Positions 8,608 to 16,626 of a stretch of DNA of 64,000 nucleotides are shown in pieces. The notes beneath the pieces were generated by a model. The model ran no database searches. It saw nothing but the letters and a program-made list of their open reading frames with translations, and was not told where the DNA came from. Source of the DNA: CAWHNT01 sp963830775 (GTDB lineage: Bacteria > Pseudomonadota > Alphaproteobacteria > Geminicoccales > Geminicoccaceae); contig CAWHNT010000031.1 of the NCBI GenBank assembly GCA_963830775.1, positions 1 to 64,000 of the forward strand, written 5' to 3'. Each line of letters opens with the position of its first letter. Position 1 is the stretch's first letter. The translations under genes were made by a program, and so were the position numbers.

Positions 8608-9228
8608 TTATGGTTCGAACGAATCCATGATTGCCTGTCCATGTGCCAGGACGTTGCTGTCGAGCCGACGCCACGTCCCGAGCCATTCTCTGTAGCTCGC
8701 AGAATGAAATGTCACTTCGTCGCCAACGACCGCTTCGGCAAAGCGGATAATCTCGTTCCGGTGCCGCGCGAGGTCATCCGGCGCAATGGCATGACCGTTC
8801 CGCGCTGCAGGTTCTGCGAAGAGATAGAAGAGAACCGGCGTCCGGCGCCGTCGGACGCCTTCAGTAACCAATCCAAACGCGTGCTTGACCAGTTGCGCGG
8901 CATCGAGATGAACAAACCTCTCCACCCCTGAACGTAGGCGGTCTCGCATCCTTTCATAGCTCTTCATGTTGCCGTCCCAGACAGGCCGGTCATAAGCATC
9001 TGACAGGTTCACCGATCTCGCGTCACGGAAAGGCTCGAAGCGCTTGCTTTCTATCCCGACGAGCATCCTTGGCGTCTGAACAATGGCGTCAAGCCAGGGA
9101 TGGCGTCCGCCGGACCAAGGAAATCGTGCGCAGAACTCAACGTCTACGAGCTCCGGAACTCCGGCGGTCTCAAGGCCTATCAGCGGCGGCAGTTGTTCTG
9201 GTCGCTCGATGAACCAGCCAAAACAGTT
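8608..9228 (-). pseudogene. PGN_0703-type putative restriction endonuclease, 5' end cut off by an IS
   Basis: About 200 residues resembling PGN_0703-like predicted restriction endonucleases: VDVEFCARFPWSGGRHPWLD, then MLVGIESKRFEPFRDARS, then the AYDRPVW and HLDAAQLVKHAFGL segments. The IESKR core is the likely nuclease motif. Codons upstream of position 9228 belong to the IS1595 element, so the present start (ATG at 9246) lies inside the IS. Joining the coding strand across IS copy 1, with one target duplication removed, reads ...ALAVNC-FGWFIERPEQLPP without a break, so the gene once continued into 10264-10417. Probably inactive. Confidence 0.7.
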
Positions 9229-10263
9229 CCTGATTGCCCATGACACGCATCCGCCGATGAGCTAGGATTTCCAGAGCTTTGGGGGCTGGCGGAGGGGGCG
9301 GATGGTGATGGCGGCGGGCTTGCGGCGTGCGCTCAAGGGCCTGAGCGAGGCCGCATTCCGGGAGCGGTTCGGGACCGAGGAGGCCTGCCGCAAGGCACTG
9401 TTCGAGATGCGCTGGCGCCAGGGGCTGACCTGCCCTGGCTGCGGGCACCGCGGCTTCTGCCAGCTGAAGACCCGCGAGCTGTTCCAGTGCAACCGCTGCA
9501 AGCGGCAGGTCCGGCTGACCGCCGGCACGGTGTTCCAAGACACCAAGCTGCCGCTCACCACCTGGTTCATCGCGATCTACCATCTGACCCAGAGCAAGAA
9601 CGGGATCAGCTCGATCGAGCTCGGGCGCAGGCTGGGGGTCAAGCGGCAGACCGCCTGGCTCATGAAGCACAAGCTGATGCGAGCGATGGGTGCCCGTGAG
9701 GCCCATAAGCCCAAGCTCGAAGGCCGGGTCGAGGTCGATGATGCATATCTCGGCGGCGAGCGGCCGGGCGGCAAGCGCGGCCGGGGTGCTGCGGGCAAGC
9801 AGCCCTTCGTGGCCGCGGTCGAGACCACGCCCGAGCGCCGGCCCAAGCGGCTGCGGCTGAGCGTGGTCAAGGGCTTCCGCAAGAAGGAGATCGAGAGGCT
9901 GGCCAAGTGCCATCTGGCACCCGGCAGCGAGATCGTCAGCGACGGCCTGTCCTGCTGGCCCGCGGTCGAGAAGGCCGGCTGCTCGCATCGCCCGATGGTC
10001 ACGGGCTCGGGCAAGCGGGCCGCGCGCTGGACCCCGTTCCGGTGGGTGAACACGACGCTGGGCAACATCAAGACCGCGATCGCCGGCACCTACCATCACG
10101 TCAGCGCCAAGCACGCCCAATCGTACCTCACCAGCTTCGCCTACCGCTTCAATCGACGCTTCCAGCTCGACAGCATCGTCGAGCGCCTCGCCTGGGCCGC
10201 CGTTCACACCAACCCGCAGCCCTACCACGCTGTCATTGCGGATGCGTGAAACGGACAATCAGG
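9229..10263 (+). mobile_element. IS1595-family insertion sequence, copy 1 (1035 bp)
   Basis: The ends are imperfect inverted repeats: CCTGATTGCCCATGACACGC on the left and, read from the right, CCTGATTGTCCGTTTCACGC, both continuing ATCCGC. The flanks AAACAGTT (9221-9228) and AAACAATT (10264-10271) are an 8-bp target duplication with one mismatch; 8 bp is typical for IS1595. The element carries one transposase gene and interrupts the PGN_0703-type gene. Confidence 0.9.
9302..10249 (+). CDS. IS1595-family transposase, copy 1
   Basis: DDE transposase of 315 residues. An N-terminal zinc ribbon (CPGCGHRGFCQL and later FQCNRCKRQ) is followed by an HTH-like region (SSIELGRRLGVKRQTAWLMK) and the ISXO2-like catalytic domain beginning EVDDAYLGGERPG. 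Intact, and identical at protein level to copy 2. Start ATG at 9302; further in-frame ATG codons follow within ten nucleotides. Confidence 0.93.
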   Translation: MVMAAGLRRALKGLSEAAFRERFGTEEACRKALFEMRWRQGLTCPGCGHRGFCQLKTRELFQCNRCKRQVRLTAGTVFQDTKLPLTTWFIAIYHLTQSKNGISSIELGRRLGVKRQTAWLMKHKLMRAMGAREAHKPKLEGRVEVDDAYLGGERPGGKRGRGAAGKQPFVAAVETTPERRPKRLRLSVVKGFRKKEIERLAKCHLAPGSEIVSDGLSCWPAVEKAGCSHRPMVTGSGKRAARWTPFRWVNTTLGNIKTAIAGTYHHVSAKHAQSYLTSFAYRFNRRFQLDSIVERLAWAAVHTNPQPYHAVIADA

Positions 10264-10417
10264 AAACAATTTACCGCCAGAGCTGCGGAGCTTTCCGGGC
10301 TTGAAAGCTTGCCGGACTCAATTTCCTTGCCGCCGGCTTTCGCAAGGCGGCCAAGCACATGGCTTGCAGGAATGCCGGGTAGAAATTGCGGCGGATTTTG
10401 GGGACACCATACGAATT
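10264..10417. other. 154-bp segment trapped between the two IS1595 copies
   Basis: Chromosomal DNA left between the two elements. On the minus strand it can be read in frame with the interrupted PGN_0703-type gene. It also holds a stem-loop around CTTGCCGCC...GGCGGCCAAG (about 10321-10353) that could be a REP-like palindrome; a decayed RAYT transposase starts 80 bp beyond copy 2. No independent gene is supported. Confidence 0.5.
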
Positions 10418-11452
10418 CCTGATTGCCCATGACACGCATCCGCCGATGAGCTAGGATTTCCAGAGCTTTGGGGGCTGGCGGAGGGGGCGGATGGTGATGG
10501 CGGCGGGCTTGCGGCGTGCGCTCAAGGGCCTGAGCGAGGCCGCGTTCCGGGAGCGGTTCGGGACCGAGGAGGCCTGCCGCAAGGCACTGTTCGAGATGCG
10601 CTGGCGCCAGGGGCTGACCTGCCCTGGCTGCGGGCACCGCGGCTTCTGCCAGCTGAAGACCCGCGAGCTGTTCCAGTGCAACCGCTGCAAGCGGCAGGTC
10701 CGGCTGACCGCCGGCACGGTGTTCCAGGACACCAAGCTGCCGCTCACCACCTGGTTCATCGCGATCTACCATCTGACCCAGAGCAAGAACGGGATCAGCT
10801 CGATCGAGCTCGGGCGCAGGCTGGGGGTCAAGCGGCAGACCGCCTGGCTCATGAAGCACAAGCTGATGCGGGCGATGGGTGCCCGTGAGGCCCATAAGCC
10901 CAAGCTCGAAGGCCGGGTCGAGGTCGATGATGCATATCTCGGCGGCGAGCGGCCGGGCGGCAAGCGCGGCCGGGGTGCTGCGGGCAAGCAGCCCTTCGTG
11001 GCCGCGGTCGAGACCACGCCCGAGCGCCGGCCCAAGCGGCTGCGGCTGAGCGTGGTCAAGGGCTTCCGCAAGAAGGAGATCGAGAGGCTGGCCAAGTGCC
11101 ATCTGGCACCCGGCAGCGAGATCGTCAGCGACGGCCTGTCCTGCTGGCCCGCGGTCGAGAAGGCCGGCTGCTCGCATCGCCCGATGGTCACGGGCTCGGG
11201 CAAGCGGGCCGCGCGCTGGACCCCGTTCCGGTGGGTGAACACGACGCTGGGCAACATCAAGACCGCGATCGCCGGCACCTACCATCACGTCAGCGCCAAG
11301 CACGCCCAATCGTACCTCACCAGCTTCGCCTACCGCTTCAATCGACGCTTCCAGCTCGACAGCATCGTCGAGCGCCTCGCCTGGGCCGCCGTTCACACCA
11401 ACCCGCAGCCCTACCACGCTGTCATTGCGGATGCGTGAAACGGACAATCAGG
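10418..11452 (+). mobile_element. IS1595-family insertion sequence, copy 2 (1035 bp)
   Basis: Same length, ends and orientation as copy 1, with only a handful of single-base differences. It is flanked by a perfect 8-bp target duplication TACGAATT (10410-10417 and 11453-11460), so it inserted independently rather than arising by local tandem duplication. The perfect duplication suggests a recent event. Confidence 0.93.
10491..11438 (+). CDS. IS1595-family transposase, copy 2
   Basis: Intact 315-residue zinc-ribbon DDE transposase, identical in sequence to the copy 1 product. The DNA differs at a few silent sites (for example in the codons near 10542 and 10728). Domain order: zinc ribbon CPGCGHRG...CNRCK, HTH-like region, then the catalytic core EVDDAYLGG. 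Confidence 0.93.
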   Translation: MVMAAGLRRALKGLSEAAFRERFGTEEACRKALFEMRWRQGLTCPGCGHRGFCQLKTRELFQCNRCKRQVRLTAGTVFQDTKLPLTTWFIAIYHLTQSKNGISSIELGRRLGVKRQTAWLMKHKLMRAMGAREAHKPKLEGRVEVDDAYLGGERPGGKRGRGAAGKQPFVAAVETTPERRPKRLRLSVVKGFRKKEIERLAKCHLAPGSEIVSDGLSCWPAVEKAGCSHRPMVTGSGKRAARWTPFRWVNTTLGNIKTAIAGTYHHVSAKHAQSYLTSFAYRFNRRFQLDSIVERLAWAAVHTNPQPYHAVIADA

Positions 11453-11497
11453 TACGAATTTGCCTCTCACGGCAGCCGGCGCTTCAATGCCCCGATC

Positions 11498-12200
11498 ATG
11501 GCAACGCTCGCACGCGACGTGGCGCCAGGCGTGTCCTACTAGGTCACCCAGCGAGGCAACCGCCGGGTAGCGACGTTCTTCCGCCGCGCCGACTACGTCG
11601 CCTACCGACGTCTCCTTGCCACGTGGTGCCGGCAATGTGGCAAGGAGGTCTGGGCCTACTGTCTGATGCCCACTATGTCCATCTCCTCCTTGTGCCCGCG
11701 GATGCCGACGCTCTGGGTCGAGCGCTCGGCGAGATGCACCGCCGCTACACGCGTGCCGTCAACCAGGGGCAGGGCTGGGTCAGGCATCTCTGGCAGGGGC
11801 GGTTCAGCTCGTGCGCGCTCGACTATGACTATGTTCTGGCTGCGGCCCGGTACATCGAGCTTAATCCGGTCCGCGCCCGGCTTGTGGCGCGGCCGGAGGA
11901 TTGGCCCTGGAGCAGTGCAGGAGCGCATCTCGCCCGCCGCGCGGATCGGCTCGTGGCGGCGACGACACCTCTCCTGGGCGAGGCCGGCGACTGGGCAACC
12001 TTCCTCGCCTCTGGCCTGGACGACCCCCGGCTCGATGCCATTCGTCGCCACGAGCGGACGGGTCGGCCGCTCGGGAGCGAGGCGTTCGTGGCCGACTCGA
12101 TCAGCGTCTCGGCCGACTCCTCCGGCCGGCACGGCGCCGCCGCAAGCCAGCCCAGCGAGAGGACGAGGGTCCTGAAGTGGGCGGGACGGCCTCGGGCTGA
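11498..12200 (+). pseudogene. REP-associated tyrosine transposase (RAYT, Y1 family), decayed
   Basis: Remnant of an IS200/REP-type Y1 transposase. The N-terminal signature reads APGVSY-stop-VTQRGNRR (in-frame TAG at about 11540 where the family has PGVPHHVTQRGNRR), then YRRLLATWCRQCGKEVWAYC. After a frame break near 11670 it continues HYVHLLLVPADADALGRALG, RYTRAVNQ and FSSCALDYDYVLAAARYIEL, then NPVRARLV. A second break near 12090 moves the basic tail (LDQRLGRLLRPARRRRK) to another frame. The first His of the HUH pair is altered. Inactive. Confidence 0.8.
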
Positions 12201-12262
12201 GCTTCATATGACGTTTCCTGGACGCTGTCCCGATCCTCGGCGGCGCTCTCCACGCAAACTCT

Positions 12263-12670
12263 TCACTCCTGGCCGAACAGCTCCAGCCGCCGCGGACAGT
12301 GGCTCGGCGCACGCCCCGCCAGCAGCTCACCCACCGTGGCCACCGCCTCGACCACCTCGTCCGGATTGTAGGGCTTGCCGATCACGCCCAGGGCTGCGTC
12401 GCGGGCGGCGCGCGCCTGGGTGGTCTGGCCGCTGAGGAAGAGGGCCGGGACACCCCAGCGGTCGCGCAGGTTGCGGGCGAGCCAGATGCCGTCGTGCGAC
12501 CCGAGCAGGCGGATGTCGATCAACGCAAGCTCCGGAGGCATCTCTTGCGCCGTCTCCAGTGCCTCTTCCGCGGTCGCTACAGGTCCCAGGACCCGATGGC
12601 CCGCGAGGCTAAGCGCCATCTCCAGCAGGAGGGCCACGATCGCCTCGTCCTCGACTACCAGAATGACCAC
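12263..12670 (-). CDS. Single-domain response regulator (receiver domain only)
   Basis: CheY-like receiver of 135 residues with no output domain. VVEDEAIVALLLEMAL carries the acidic pocket, LALIDIRL the phospho-accepting Asp (near residue 52), LSGQT the Thr/Ser switch and GVIGKPYNP the conserved Lys. Stand-alone receivers of this type act in phosphorelays of the alphaproteobacterial general stress response. The neighbouring ECF sigma factor on the same strand fits that role but does not prove it. Confidence 0.85.
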   Translation of the reverse strand: MVILVVEDEAIVALLLEMALSLAGHRVLGPVATAEEALETAQEMPPELALIDIRLLGSHDGIWLARNLRDRWGVPALFLSGQTTQARAARDAALGVIGKPYNPDEVVEAVATVGELLAGRAPSHCPRRLELFGQE

Positions 12671-12788
12671 GGCACCCCCGAAGGCAGGCGCCGCGCCATT
12701 CTCATCTCTGTCCGACGGCTACCTACAACAGGTCAACCTGCCGTAGCCTCTTTTGATCCTTTTGCGCGCGGCCTCCCGTAGAAAGCGA

Positions 12789-13406
12789 TTACGCCATCAC
12801 CGGGTTTAACCCGCCCTCGCCCGCCCGCTGCTCGGCCGCTTCCCGGCCACGCACCGGGGCATCGGGGCGCCGACGCAGCGACCGTGCCCGGAGCGGAGGT
12901 GCGCGGAGCGAAGGGCCCGAGCCTTCCTCGCCCAGCAGCATCTGCTTCAGGAGGTTGCGGGCACGGTTGATGCGGCTCTTCACCGTGCCGACCTCGCAGC
13001 CGCAAATCTCGGCGATCCGCTCATACGGGAGCCCCTGCACCGCGTGCAGGACCAGCACCTCGCGGTGGGCCGGGGTGAGGCGGGCGAAGGCCAGCTTGAA
13101 CTCCGTGACCTCGGGCCGGCTCTCCTGGAAGGCCGGCACCGAGGCCAGCCGCGCCAAGTCGTCCGTGCCGATCTCGGCCCGCACATGTCTGCGGCTGACC
13201 ACGCTGCAGAAGCGGTTGTGCAGGATCTGGAACAGCCAGGCCTTGAGGTTGGTCCCCGGCGTGAAGCGCTCCCAGGCCTGGAGCGCCAGCATGAGCGTGT
13301 CCTGGACGAGGTCGTCGGCGAGGTCCGGGTTGCCGGCCGTCAGCGCCCTGGCATAGCCCCTGAGCTGCGGTACCAGCGGCAGCATGGCGTCTCGCGCATC
13401 GTTCAT
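12789..13406 (-). CDS. ECF RNA polymerase sigma factor (EcfG-like)
   Basis: Sigma-70 family factor of 205 residues. Region 2 is NPDLADDLVQDTLMLALQAW followed by PGTNLKAWLFQILHNRF; region 4 is LTPAHREVLVLHAVQGLPYE with an HTH at RIAEICGCEVGTVKSRINRA. This resembles the EcfG class that controls general stress genes. ATG at 13406 is chosen because GGAAGGAACG precedes it and homology starts there. The C-terminal ~35 residues are low-complexity and Arg/Pro-rich. I did not find NepR or an anti-sigma gene nearby. Confidence 0.88.
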   Translation of the reverse strand: MNDARDAMLPLVPQLRGYARALTAGNPDLADDLVQDTLMLALQAWERFTPGTNLKAWLFQILHNRFCSVVSRRHVRAEIGTDDLARLASVPAFQESRPEVTEFKLAFARLTPAHREVLVLHAVQGLPYERIAEICGCEVGTVKSRINRARNLLKQMLLGEEGSGPSLRAPPLRARSLRRRPDAPVRGREAAEQRAGEGGLNPVMA

Positions 13407-13470
13407 GGTCGTTCCTTCCCGGTGCCACAAATCACTTGAGGATCGCCGCAAACCGTGACGATTTCACGCC

Positions 13471-13626
13471 ATGAAGCCGCACTTCGCTAAGCCTGTCTGT
13501 CCTCTTCCATACCGAAGGGGAATTTTCGATGGTCATTTCCTGGAGCCGGACCAGCAATCGCGCTACGGAATGCTCGCGCACTATGCCGCAGCACTTGCAG
13601 CCATGTTTCCAGGTCTGATCCGTTAG
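13471..13626 (+). CDS. Possible small ORF of unknown function (51 aa)
   Basis: ATG at 13471 opens a 51-codon frame with non-repetitive composition, ending EPDQQSRYGMLAHYAAALAA plus a short tail. It lies in the otherwise empty 13407-13731 stretch between the sigma factor and the catalase. There is no clear ribosome-binding site and I recognise no family. Evidence is codon-level plausibility only. Confidence 0.22.
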   Translation: MKPHFAKPVCPLPYRRGIFDGHFLEPDQQSRYGMLAHYAAALAAMFPGLIR

Positions 13627-13731
13627 CACGGCTCAAGCCAGCCATGCTTGCGGCATGACCAGCTGAACCAGGGCGTTGTCGCGGCGGCACGGCGCTCCTG
13701 TCCGGCAATACGGACGGAGCGCCCGCGCCGA

Positions 13732-14625
13732 TCACATGCCGCGCATCAGACGCTGCGCGATCTCGAACACCTCCTCGGGCTCGTACTCCGGCGCGAACCC
13801 GGCCTGGTGCGGCGTGCCCTCGGGCGGGGGTGCCCCCTCCGGGTGCCCGTCCACCACCTCGAGCGGCCCGCCATCGGCCCAGTGCGCCGTGCCCGACCAG
13901 ATGCCGCCCAGGTTCTTGTAGTCGTCCGGGCTGAACCGGTAGAGCTTCCGGTGCTCGCCCTTGGCCTCCCAGGGCTGGGTCTCCGGGAACTTGGCGTTGT
14001 CGATCTTGGGCAGCGGCAGCATCTTGGTCATGTTGACGCCGGTCAGCTTCTCCAGCGCCAGCCCGTAGGCCGCCTGGTGGACGCCGCCGCGGACCAGGAG
14101 ATAGCCGATCATGGTCCGTGCCGACGGGTTCGAGGTCATCTCGTAGACCCGGGCCTTGTGCGTGCGGGCACCGCTCTCCAGGAAGAAGTTGTGCAGCAGA
14201 TCGAGCACCAGGTTGCCGCTGTTGAAGACATAGTCGCCCGACCAGGGCTGTGCCTGCGAGTTGGCGACCAGGTGGCCGGGCCCGCCCAGGATGAAGTGCT
14301 GGTTGAGCTCGCCGGGCCCGCGCGGCATGTGCGGCGCATCGGCCGGGTCGGCGCTGTCCGGCACCTGGTCGAGGAGGCCGTTCACCGTGGCCGCCACCAG
14401 CTCCACGTGGCCCAGCTCCTCGGCCGTGATGCTGGCGATGAGCTCGTAGAACGGGCCGATCTTCTTCTTGGCCCGGATCGCCACCGACTGATGCATGTAG
14501 TTCATCAGCGTCGACATCTCGCCGAACCGGCCGCCCATCAGCTCCTGCACCACGGCGGCGGCGGTGGGATCGGCCTTGCTCGGTGTCTCCAGGGCTATCT
14601 GCAGCTTGTCGATGCGCAGGAACAT
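13732..14625 (-). CDS. Manganese (non-haem) catalase
   Basis: Dimanganese catalase of 297 residues that disproportionates hydrogen peroxide. The ferritin-like four-helix core shows Glu/His metal ligands: ELMGGRFGEMSTLMNYMHQS, then ASITAEELGHVELVAATV, then FLESGARTHKARVYEMTSNP. The C-terminal part (GGIWSGTAHWADG, VVDGHPEGAP) is typical of the KatN family. It lies near an ECF sigma factor and response regulator, consistent with stress-induced expression. Confidence 0.93.
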   Translation of the reverse strand: MFLRIDKLQIALETPSKADPTAAAVVQELMGGRFGEMSTLMNYMHQSVAIRAKKKIGPFYELIASITAEELGHVELVAATVNGLLDQVPDSADPADAPHMPRGPGELNQHFILGGPGHLVANSQAQPWSGDYVFNSGNLVLDLLHNFFLESGARTHKARVYEMTSNPSARTMIGYLLVRGGVHQAAYGLALEKLTGVNMTKMLPLPKIDNAKFPETQPWEAKGEHRKLYRFSPDDYKNLGGIWSGTAHWADGGPLEVVDGHPEGAPPPEGTPHQAGFAPEYEPEEVFEIAQRLMRGM

Positions 14626-14715
14626 GGGCTCCGCCTCCTGGGTGGTTTACCGCCTCGCAGCGGACAAGCTTAAACCAGCCCACCACCGGCCAGTTCCTCA
14701 CGGCCTTCGTGCCGA

Positions 14716-14758
14716 CCGGGCGGGCACCCGCCGCCTCGCGCAGCCGATGCCCGCCCGG
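14716..14758. terminator. Strong inverted repeat, possible terminator
   Basis: CCGGGCGGGC (14716-14725) and GCCCGCCCGG (14749-14758) form a perfect 10-bp stem with a 23-nt loop, just beyond the 3' end of RTX copy A and before the catalase. There is no clear U-tract. Confidence 0.35.
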
Positions 14759-14802
14759 CCTCTCCGTCCGGCTCGATGAAGAGTGATGCTGGCGGCGGCC
14801 GC

Positions 14803-15535
14803 CTAGAGCGAGAAGTCGGGAGCCTCGAGCGGCTGATCGAAGTTCTTGAGCTCGATCTGGAAGGTGACGGCACCGGTGTCGGCGACCACGATGGTGCTCG
14901 TCCCCGACTTGAAGTAGCTGACCTGGCCGACCGCCGGGTTGTTCGTGCTCGCCACCAAGGTGAAGACCTGGTTGCCCGTCTGGCCGGTGTTGGCGTCGAT
15001 GGCCGCGAGGTCGATCTCGTCCTGGCCCTGCACGAAGCCCTGGATGATGTCGCGGCCGGAGCCCGACGACCGTGTCGCCCTTGCCGAAGAAGAAGGTGTC
15101 GTTGCTCTCGGGGCCGCCGATCTGGGTGTCCTTGCCCGGCCCGCCATCCAGGTAGTTGGCACTGTCGCCCTGGCTGATCAGCCTGTCCTGCCCGTCGCCG
15201 CCAATCGGCGACGCACGGCTCACCGCCGGAGATGCAGGTGAGGGTGTCGTTGCCGCCGGCGCCGACCCCGGCACCGCCGTCGTCTCGCCGCCGCGGATGC
15301 AGGATCTTGTCGTTGCCTGGTCCGCCATAGCCGTGCTGTCCGCTCGCGGACGATGACGCTGGTGATCTCGTCGTCGCCGGGCCCGCCATAGACGGCGATA
15401 TGGCGTCGTGTCTTCCTCGTCGTAGAAGATTCCCTTGATGGTGATCTTGTCGTTCCCCTTCAAGGCCAGAACGACATCGAACTGGTCCGTGGTCGTATAG
15501 GTGTCGTTCCCGTCCGTAAGGCGCTTTGTCGGCAT
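14803..15535 (-). pseudogene. RTX-like small secreted protein, copy A (frameshifted)
   Basis: Paralogue of the intact gene at 15595-16326. The N-terminus MPTKRLTDGNDTYTT is followed by ALKGNDKITIKG, and the C-terminus matches copy B from DEIDL to the identical end LKNFDQPLEAPDFSL. Four frame changes (near 15395, 15345, 15205 and 15060) separate segments that each still align with copy B, such as YGGPGDDEIT, QHGYGGPGNDKIL and DGGPGKDTQIGGPESNDTFF. Total length is 733 nt against 732, equivalent to four +1 insertions and one missing codon. It may be a pseudogene or a real gene damaged by sequencing errors. Confidence 0.75.
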
Positions 15536-15594
15536 GGTGAGCATCCCCGATGCTTTGGTTTCTGGTCAACTGATCCAATGAGCCAGGATTCGGG

Positions 15595-16326
15595 CTAGAG
15601 CGAGAAGTCCGGAGCCTCGAGCGGTTGATCGAAGTTCTTGAGCTCGATCTGGAAGGTGACGGCACCGGTATCGGCGACCACGATCGTACTCGTCCCCGAC
15701 TTGAAGTAGCTGACCTGGCCGATCGCCGGGTTGTTCGTGCTCGCCACCAGAGTGAAGGCCTGGTTGCCCGTCTGGTTGGTGTTGGCGTCGACCGCCGAGA
15801 GGTCGATCTCGTCCTGGCCCTTCTGGAATCCGGCGATGGTGTCGCGGTTGGCACCGGCGACCGTGTCGCCCTTGGCGAAGCGGAAGCTGTCGCTGCTCTC
15901 CGCGCCGCCGGTATGGGTGTCCTTGCCCGGCCCACCCTTGAAGATGGTGCTGGTGTGGCTCTGGGTGCTCAGCCGGTCGCTCCCTTCCCCGCCGTCGAGC
16001 AGGCAGCCCTCGTCGCCGCCGAGGCAGATCAGGACGTCGTCCCCGCCGGCACCGACGGCGAGGCCCCCGGAATCGTCACCGCCGTTGATCTCGATCCGGT
16101 CGTTCCCCGGGCCGCCATAGGCCTCCTGGCCGCTGATCTCGACCCGGCTCAGGATCTGGTCGGCTCCGGGCCCGCCGAAGACCCGGATCGTGGTCCGATC
16201 GGTCTCCGGATCGAGGAACACCCCCTGGATGGTGATCTTGTCGTTGCCTTTCAGTGCATAGACGGCTTCGTCGCCGATCTTGGTCGTATAGGTGTCGTTG
16301 CCGTTCGACAGCCTCTTGGTGGTCAT
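15595..16326 (-). CDS. RTX-like (haemolysin-type Ca-binding) small protein, copy B, intact
   Basis: Intact member of a local family, 243 residues. The start NGNDTYTT and ALKGNDKITIQG leads into degenerate GGxGxD-type nonapeptides: FGGPGADQIL, YGGPGNDRIEINGGDDSGG, GAGGDDVL, LDGGEGSDRL, KGGPGKDTHTGG. A conserved C-terminal block follows: GFQKGQDEIDLSAVDANTNQ, QVSYFKSGTSTIVVADTG and NFDQPLEAPDFSL. RTX repeats bind calcium and usually mark type I secreted proteins, and the conserved hydrophobic-ended tail could be the secretion signal. No type I transporter lies in the window. Function unknown. Confidence 0.8.
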   Translation of the reverse strand: MTTKRLSNGNDTYTTKIGDEAVYALKGNDKITIQGVFLDPETDRTTIRVFGGPGADQILSRVEISGQEAYGGPGNDRIEINGGDDSGGLAVGAGGDDVLICLGGDEGCLLDGGEGSDRLSTQSHTSTIFKGGPGKDTHTGGAESSDSFRFAKGDTVAGANRDTIAGFQKGQDEIDLSAVDANTNQTGNQAFTLVASTNNPAIGQVSYFKSGTSTIVVADTGAVTFQIELKNFDQPLEAPDFSL

Positions 16327-16626
16327 TATGCGCTTCCCCGAGCTTGTGCCGTTGTTAACACCCTACTTGCAGGTGTCATGAGACAGTCATCCAGACTCGC
16401 CTGGTTTGTCTGTGCGTTTTCCCACCAGTGCTGTGCTCTTCTTTCGATCTGCGGGCACGGTGCCGGGACTGTGCAGCGGATGTGCGGCCCTTGGCTCCGG
16501 CTTCGCATGCCGCTCCCGAGACACCCGGCACCGCAGCCGTCGTTGCGGCGCCACCCCGGCTCTGCCACTGTCCGAGCAGAGGCATGAGGCGTCGCCCTGG
16601 CCGGGGCGGCCAACGGGAGGTCTCCG

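Noticed and set aside
9170..11447. Long minus-strand frames opposite both IS1595 transposases
   Set aside because: Identical antisense shadows of the transposase; no family resemblance.
9229..11452. Composite transposon formed by two IS1595 copies
   Set aside because: Each copy has its own 8-bp target duplication and the 154 bp between them are ordinary chromosomal sequence, so these are independent insertions.
13432..13629. 65-codon minus-strand frame upstream of the ECF gene as a NepR-type anti-sigma factor
   Set aside because: The sequence has none of the NepR conserved residues and overlaps a better-composed plus-strand frame.
14803..16326. RTX copies as haemolysin-type toxins
   Set aside because: They only share calcium-binding nonapeptides; no toxin domain, acyltransferase or type I transporter genes are present.
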